Source: Prunella strophiata (lineage: Eukaryota; Chordata; Aves; Passeriformes; Prunellidae). From it: a stretch of 64,000 bases of DNA. The notes beneath the pieces were generated by a model that searched no databases, was not told the DNA's origin, and saw nothing but the letters and a program-made list of their open reading frames with translations. Positions 58,267 through 64,000 of this stretch are shown here, piece by piece. The first letter of the stretch is position 1. Every line of letters begins with the position of its first letter. The stretch is from the NCBI GenBank assembly GCA_036583965.1, contig JAZBQD010000021.1, positions 17,775,266-17,839,265 of the forward strand. Reading direction: 5' to 3'. A program made the translations under genes and the position numbers.

Positions 58267-61200
58267 TGGCTCCTAAATCTCCTTTTTGCTCGTGCCAGAG
58301 TCCCCAGACTGGCAGAGCTCTGGTGCTTTGCCTGGTGCACCAGTTAAATGCTTGTTGCAAAGCCCCATCAGAGCAGTTAAAAAGTCACAATGCTCCTGTT
58401 AATTTTCTGCTCTGAACAGTTCAGGAGAGCTCAGTGGTGCTGGGACAGCACAAAAGCAATTTTGCACTGTACCTGCAGCACACCAGGGAAATCCATCAGG
58501 GGGCTGCCAGCACTGTTGATGTGCTCTGGGATGGGGTTTGACTGGAAAGATGAAGAGGAAATTAAGTGTAACAGAGTGATAATGGGGTGATCAGTGCTGC
58601 TTGCTGCAGCCTTGGTGTGGGCACTGAAAAGGAAGATTTTCTGTGTCAGGGAGGGGATCAGGCTGCTCTGAAATGCAAAGCTCAATGGAAGTCATGAGTG
58701 GGGCAGGGGGAGCACTGGGGCTTTGCTAACAGAGCAGGGAAACCAAGAAGGATGAGATGATGTCCCAAACTGTCTCTTTCAAGAGAGCATAAATGGTTCT
58801 GGGGCTTGTCATGAAATTCCCTTTCCTCAGTAACCACAGCTCTGTTTTCTCCCACAAACACTGAGTGTAAAAATGGGATTTGTGGAGAAGTTCTTTCCCT
58901 CTAGCATTTGAGTGGCCTGGGCTGGGAACCAGAAACCTCTTACCATAAAACCTCCTTTTTTCTGTTATTAAAAATCTGATTTCCATGGAAGAAAGTCATC
59001 AGTTTGGGACAAGGATTTCCTTTTTTTATGGGACTGTCTGTAGAAGGAGTTTTCACTCAATAGGAAAAACTGTGCTGAGTATTACAGGCCTCAGAGTCAT
59101 CCACCATGAAGATTTTTGGTCATAAAGGTTCCTGGAAACTGATCCTGGCAGGGAAACCTCTGTGTCCCACCTTGGGAATGCTCCACAGTCAGTAGGACTG
59201 GGCTCTGTGGCAGGCATGGCTGCAAAGTCCTCTTTGGGCACTGCCTTTGGGAATTTTTGATGATGTTAATGTCTCCCACAAGGGAAAAAGAGACTTCTGA
59301 ATGTCTGATTGCTCATAGGATGTGGCATTCATTATTTATCCTGCATGCTTTTGTTGCTGCCTGTTGCTGAACATCCTCCTCCTCGTGGGTGCCAGGGCTT
59401 TTATGGGATGTCAGGATCTCAGGAAGTCATTATAAAACTCATTAGGGATCTCCATCTATTTCCCATCCTTCCATGCATGGAGGAGACTCAGTGTCCCCCT
59501 AACTATTTTATTTTTGACTTGCTGCAGAGCCCAAGGGATGGATTTCTGCCCTCTGGACTTTTCATCACAGCCAATGAGCTCTTTACTGACAGCATCTGAT
59601 CCACCCTCTGAAATGTTTTTAGCTACACTAAGATCAGATTTTGAACCAGATAATGGGATTGCCTTATCCCAATCATATGGTTTAAAATATCTTGTGGGGT
59701 CAAAATTTCATTATTTTAATCTTCCATTGACCATTACATGAACCTTTGCAATTCACTGTGGCTTTTCTGCAGAGTGAAATTGCTTAGCAGTGGCTTGTAC
59801 CAAATCTTTTTATAACATCCTTGAAGAGTCAGTAGCTTTCTAAGACAAGATCTTCTTCTAAAACTCCTTTTCCACTCAGTAAACTTTTATTTCTTAGCAT
59901 TACTGGCCATTCAGATGCTGTGCCATTTACCTTTGTTTTCTGTTTAATGCTAAGCTGAGTTTTAATCCATTCACAGGGCAAACAGCATTTTGGCTTTACA
60001 TTTGTGTAGATAAATTGCATAAAAAGTTTAATTAACTAATTATACATCCACAGTAAGTCATAACAGCCTGGTAATTCAGAACTGCAGCAGCCTGACCATC
60101 ACCAGAGTAATTCTGTTTGTGCTTTAGGGGATGCCAATCACTACACTGGTGCTCTGAAATTGGCAGTTTTGGTCAAAACAGGAAGATTTGAGGCAAGCAG
60201 AAGAGAATTGAATTGATATTTGGGGAATCATTTGAATATGGAAGCCAGCCACCAGTTTCAGAGATCATTAGAGTTTTAAAAGCCTGGGATGAGCAGGAAT
60301 TTTTCAGAAATTGGGAATTCAGAGAGGAACTCTCTGAGCAAGAGCATCTCATGAAGCCCTTCACCATCACTGAACTCCTTGGGTTGTGTTTTCAACCCAC
60401 TGTGAATAAATTTCAGTCCCCAGCACACGACTACATGGATCTTTATAATTAGTTGCATTTAAAATTGGAGTGGTTGGGGATTTTCTTCTTTTTCTTCTAT
60501 TTTTATGAAAGGTTATTTGTAAGTATGTGCATTTTCAAACTGGATGCAACCTGAGCCAAAACTCTGGAGCATTTACTCCAGAAATGTGGATTGGGTCAAA
60601 CACTTTATTTCATATCTGCATACCCCTGATTTTTGCCATCCCTTCCCCTCTTGAAGCATCAGTAGTAGTTAGTAAAAACCTCACAGAGCTGAGCTAATGA
60701 TCCCTTCAAAATGAGCAGGGAATAAATTACAGCAGGAACCACACGAGGTAGATGACATGATTTAACTGAGCTGAGTCCCTGAAGAATTAGTCTGGTGATT
60801 ATGGGAAGTGTCTTTTTAAATGAGGTAATTTGAAATTAAGTCTCTTTTCCATATCTACTTAGCACAGTCTATTGTTCAGAGTCTGTGGCTCAGGTTGGTA
60901 TCTGATATTTAAAAAAGCTTTGCCCAGAGTGTCTCCTGATGAGTTTAAAGTCATTTGAGACCCTTTCATTCTTGAATGCTACACTTGCAATGAGATTAGG
61001 AAGCAGAGTGGTTAAAATGAGTTTTCCCATTACTAAAAAAGATACTGCTGTTTAATTCAGAACTTCTCAAAAGGGAAAATAATTTAAACAACTGGAAGGG
61101 TGAAAATAATCCACCTTGAGAGGCTGCCTGCTGTCCAGAGCATGGACCCCAGCTCCTGCAAGCTGCAGTTCCCTTTGCTTTTTGATATTCCTCATGGATT

Positions 61201-61503
61201 CTCCCAGACCAAGAGCTGCTGGTTAAAAATGTGCTGGGGAGCAGAAATGCAGTGAGAGCTGGGACACTGTGCTCTGTGCAGCTCACCCAGGCAAACAGGC
61301 AGCAGAGCACTGCAACAGCAACAGATTTGGGATTTCAGCTCTCCAGGTCTCTGCCTTTTACACTCTCCTGACAGAAATCATTAGGGATCCACTGAAATAT
61401 CCCATTTATCACAGCAAATGCAGGTGGCTGTGACATTAAGTGCTGGGTCATGGTTGCTGCCAGGCACAGGCTTGTTCTGGGTGGGTGAGGGGGCAAAGAG
61501 CTG
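58267..61503. other. Unique intergenic sequence, no gene recognised
   Basis: No mobile element, exon or conserved frame identified. The 79-codon frame at 60213-60452 does not match a family I know. Confidence 0.45.
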
Positions 61504-61504
61504 G

Positions 61505-61584
<80 letters not shown>

Positions 61585-61646
61585 CATCATCATCATTATT
61601 ACTATTATTATTGTTATTATTATTGTTGTTCTTTTTGCTGTTGTTA
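61504..61646. repeat. ATT trinucleotide microsatellite with ATC and GTT interruptions
   Basis: About 26 pure ATT units, then four ATC units, then mixed ATT, ACT and GTT. The poly-Ile and poly-Leu frames seen here are artefacts. Confidence 0.96.
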
Positions 61647-64000
61647 TCTTTCTAGGCTGGTAAATAAAGCCCATTTTTTCCAGCAGCAGGGTGGAGAGGA
61701 AAGTATCCATGGTAAGTGTTGTCTGCCTCTTGAATCTGAGGATGAATTCAGGATCAAGCCTTCATGCTTCTGCTTTTTCACAGGGAAAAATCAAAACTGT
61801 CTGGGCTCTGTCAGCCATTCCAAATTGCAATTTTTTGCCTCTGCAGCTGACTGAGGCCAGCTCCTGTTTGTGCCCAGGGAGAGGAGAGGAAGCTGGAGCT
61901 CCACAGTGATGAGGTTACAGGGAAATTACACTCCCCACTCCAAACACAGAGCATGATCACAAACCATGACATGGTTTTCCCCTCTGCTGCACACTTTGTG
62001 TCCAACCTGCCATGGCAATCTTGCTCTGGAGTTGGAGTGAACCTCAGCCTCTGACTTCCACCCTCTGCAGGGAGGTTTCCAGCTTGGCAGCCAGAAACCA
62101 GCTCACAACACAACACAAATCCAGTGTCTTCAGTTCCAAATGCTGGCTCTACAAATTGCACTTCCACTATGTAAAATAAAGCAATTTATAACCACTGGCA
62201 GTGGATATGATGCTTCAGTGGTGGGCTGGATGTATCTGACAGGCTGAAGCAGCTGCCTTCCAAAGGAACAAGTCCTGCTCCACGATCCTGTGCCAGATAA
62301 GCCTGCTAATCTTCCAGAATCAGGTAGATCAGGTTGAAATTCTGGGTTTAGCCTCTTTAATCTGGAATGAAATGCATGCATAGAAACTGTAAATTTGTTT
62401 GTCTTGCTCAGGTTTCTCTTGTTATAAGGCTGCTTATCAGAAATAATAAATCCATGCTCTTTTTTCTTCTGAAACACTGGCAAGGTATAATTATATCATG
62501 ATTTATTTTACAACATCAAGACCAGGACTTGAAATATTTACTCAGGAAAAAATTAGAAACCACGGAGAGTAATCAATCATTCACAACTGGAGGCCTGAAA
62601 TTCCTTCTGTGTCCATTTGGTAGAGTGAGTACAGAATAACCCTGTTATTGGGACCACTGACAGAGGCAAAGAATAAAATTCAGGCTTTTTGATTTCTAAT
62701 GCCCTCTCAGGCTGAGCCTTATTAATGCCCCTCATCCTAAGTAACAGCCACAAACACTAGTCCAGGCTTTTTAATCTCAAAGACAAAGGGATTAGTGGAA
62801 AGAGTAACAATTTGGGGGCCAAATAACTGAGTTATATGACATGTTGTTGGTTGTTGTATTATTTTTTAGTAGTCAGATCTACTCCAAAAGCCTCCAGTTA
62901 TGTAAGATTGTGTTTGGGTTTTGTGGAGGGATGTGCCACTGATTTTTGCCTGTGATATTTCCTTCTCCAGGCCCAGCTGGGCACTCCTGATGGATTTCTG
63001 TCCTCCTGGGAGTGTTTTCAGGTCCCAACCAGTTTCTGCAAACAGAAAAACTTCTTATGGCATTTAACTGTGTGGGGAGACAAAAGTGCATTACAAATCC
63101 TCAATGCTTTCAGGGTAAAAAAGTGCCCACCATGGAGCTGTAATGGATGGGAACCAAGCTGATTCCAGAAAGAACAATCAGTCTGCCTCTGAAAGAATTA
63201 TCCCTATTTCCAAGCCTGAATTTTCAAGTAACTGTAGATCAGTATGCAGAAAATTATTTTTCATATCTAATTTATGTTCAGTAAAAGGATCATAAAATTC
63301 TCCAGATTCTGCTTCTTCCAATTTCCAGCTGTCTCAGGAAGACTAAGAATTGCCACCATAACTCTAACTCTTGATGTGTGTTTAGTTATCAAAACACTTT
63401 GTTACATCACTCCAGAAGCCTTGACATTAATAGTCAATTCTTCAGCTTCTTCCTTCAAGTGAATGGTGAGCTCAAAAATATAAAATACAATGGAATTGGT
63501 GTCAAACTAATTGATTATTCAATGAAAATTCAAATAAGTGAACAGGCAGATAACCAGACCTGAATCACAGAATGAGGTCAGCTGCTGGGATGGAAATCAT
63601 TCCTGTTTCATAATTTCATTATTTCAGTGGTTTGTTTTGTAGCCTGTTAAAAATGAGATGTGGTTTTGTCACAGTTCTTGTCCCCTCAAAAGGAGCTGCA
63701 CAAAGAAACTCACACAGTTCATTTCAGAAGTTATTCACTAAATCTCAGGTTGGTTTTATTGTTTTCAGTGGGGTTAGTCTGGTTTACATCAGCTGGGGAT
63801 ATAATAGCCATTTCCTTGGATTTTTCCTCCAATTCCTGCAAATCCAATAGAGAATGTGAATAAAACTTTCTGACTCTGTGGGTTTTGAGATGTGCTGTGT
63901 GTGGAAGGACTCTCAGCCCCATCTACCAAATATATGCAGGTGTATTTTGGCCAAAACACCCTGGAAATGGTGCTGTTCATATCTTTGATTTTGAAATGGA
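61647..64000. other. Unique intergenic sequence to the right edge
   Basis: A 28-nt segment (61685-61712) between TTTTTTCCAG and GTAAGTGT looks like a small exon by splice sites only. Nothing else is recognised. Confidence 0.4.

Noticed and set aside
61685..61712. 28-nt exon-like stretch before GTAAGTGT
   Set aside because: Too short and isolated to support an exon.
56143..64000. CDH13 terminal exon or 3'UTR, expected on this side of HSBP1 from human synteny
   Set aside because: I found no coding sequence or splice signal that I could tie to CDH13. It may lie beyond the right edge.

Overview
The window looks like avian, most likely songbird (passerine), nuclear DNA. It contains CR1 LINE fragments, several families of short solo retroviral LTRs with intact target-site duplications, very long simple and minisatellite arrays, and one recognisable vertebrate gene with introns. 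I see no bacterial or plasmid organisation. The species assignment is an inference from repeat style and gene structure.

The only protein-coding gene I can support is HSBP1 (heat shock factor binding protein 1). It lies on the minus strand, with three coding exons between 54145 and 55765 and a likely terminal 3'UTR exon at about 52775-53037. The reconstructed 76-residue protein has the usual family length. Its second intron has minor-spliceosome (U12) signals: an ATATCCTTTT donor, a TCCTTGAC branch site 11 nt from the end, and an AG acceptor. The promoter lies at 55766-55870, is CpG-rich, and carries ETS, TCTCGCGAGA and ZNF143/THAP11-type motifs. In human, CDH13 lies upstream of HSBP1 and MLYCD downstream. 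By that synteny the CDH13 3' end should lie right of this window and MLYCD left of it; I could not see either here.

The other ~60 kb is gene desert shaped by repeats. From left to right: a TATGA pentamer array (1-463); a ~1 kb TATAA/TATATAA array (4705-5710); a 3.1 kb array of ~160 GATCC-containing 19-mers (22772-25847); an LTR fragment whose 32-bp internal minisatellite has grown to ~83 nearly identical units (28857-31523); a 21/33-bp minisatellite (40902-41582); a 15-bp AT-rich array (45198-45436); a 1.1 kb TTCTAG-based array (57134-58266); and an ATT microsatellite (61504-61646).

Solo LTRs fall into several families. Four plus-strand ~626-bp LTRs start at 992, 12559, 34174 and 36573. Four minus-strand ~300-bp LTRs start at 12466 (split by the LTR at 12559), 37843, 45899 and 53550. 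There is one ERVL-type LTR with a 5-bp duplication (50245-50975), a complete-looking 32-bp-repeat LTR at ~48950-49555, and three less certain minus-strand LTRs. A MIR-like CORE-SINE remnant sits at ~37585-37770. The long open reading frames in this window (up to ~1290 codons) come from tandem arrays whose units lack stop codons; they are not genes.

No new multi-gene system is present. The most interesting signals are the U12-type intron in HSBP1, the LTR-borne 32-bp array that has expanded and homogenised, and the nested mobile elements inside the HSBP1 3'UTR intron.
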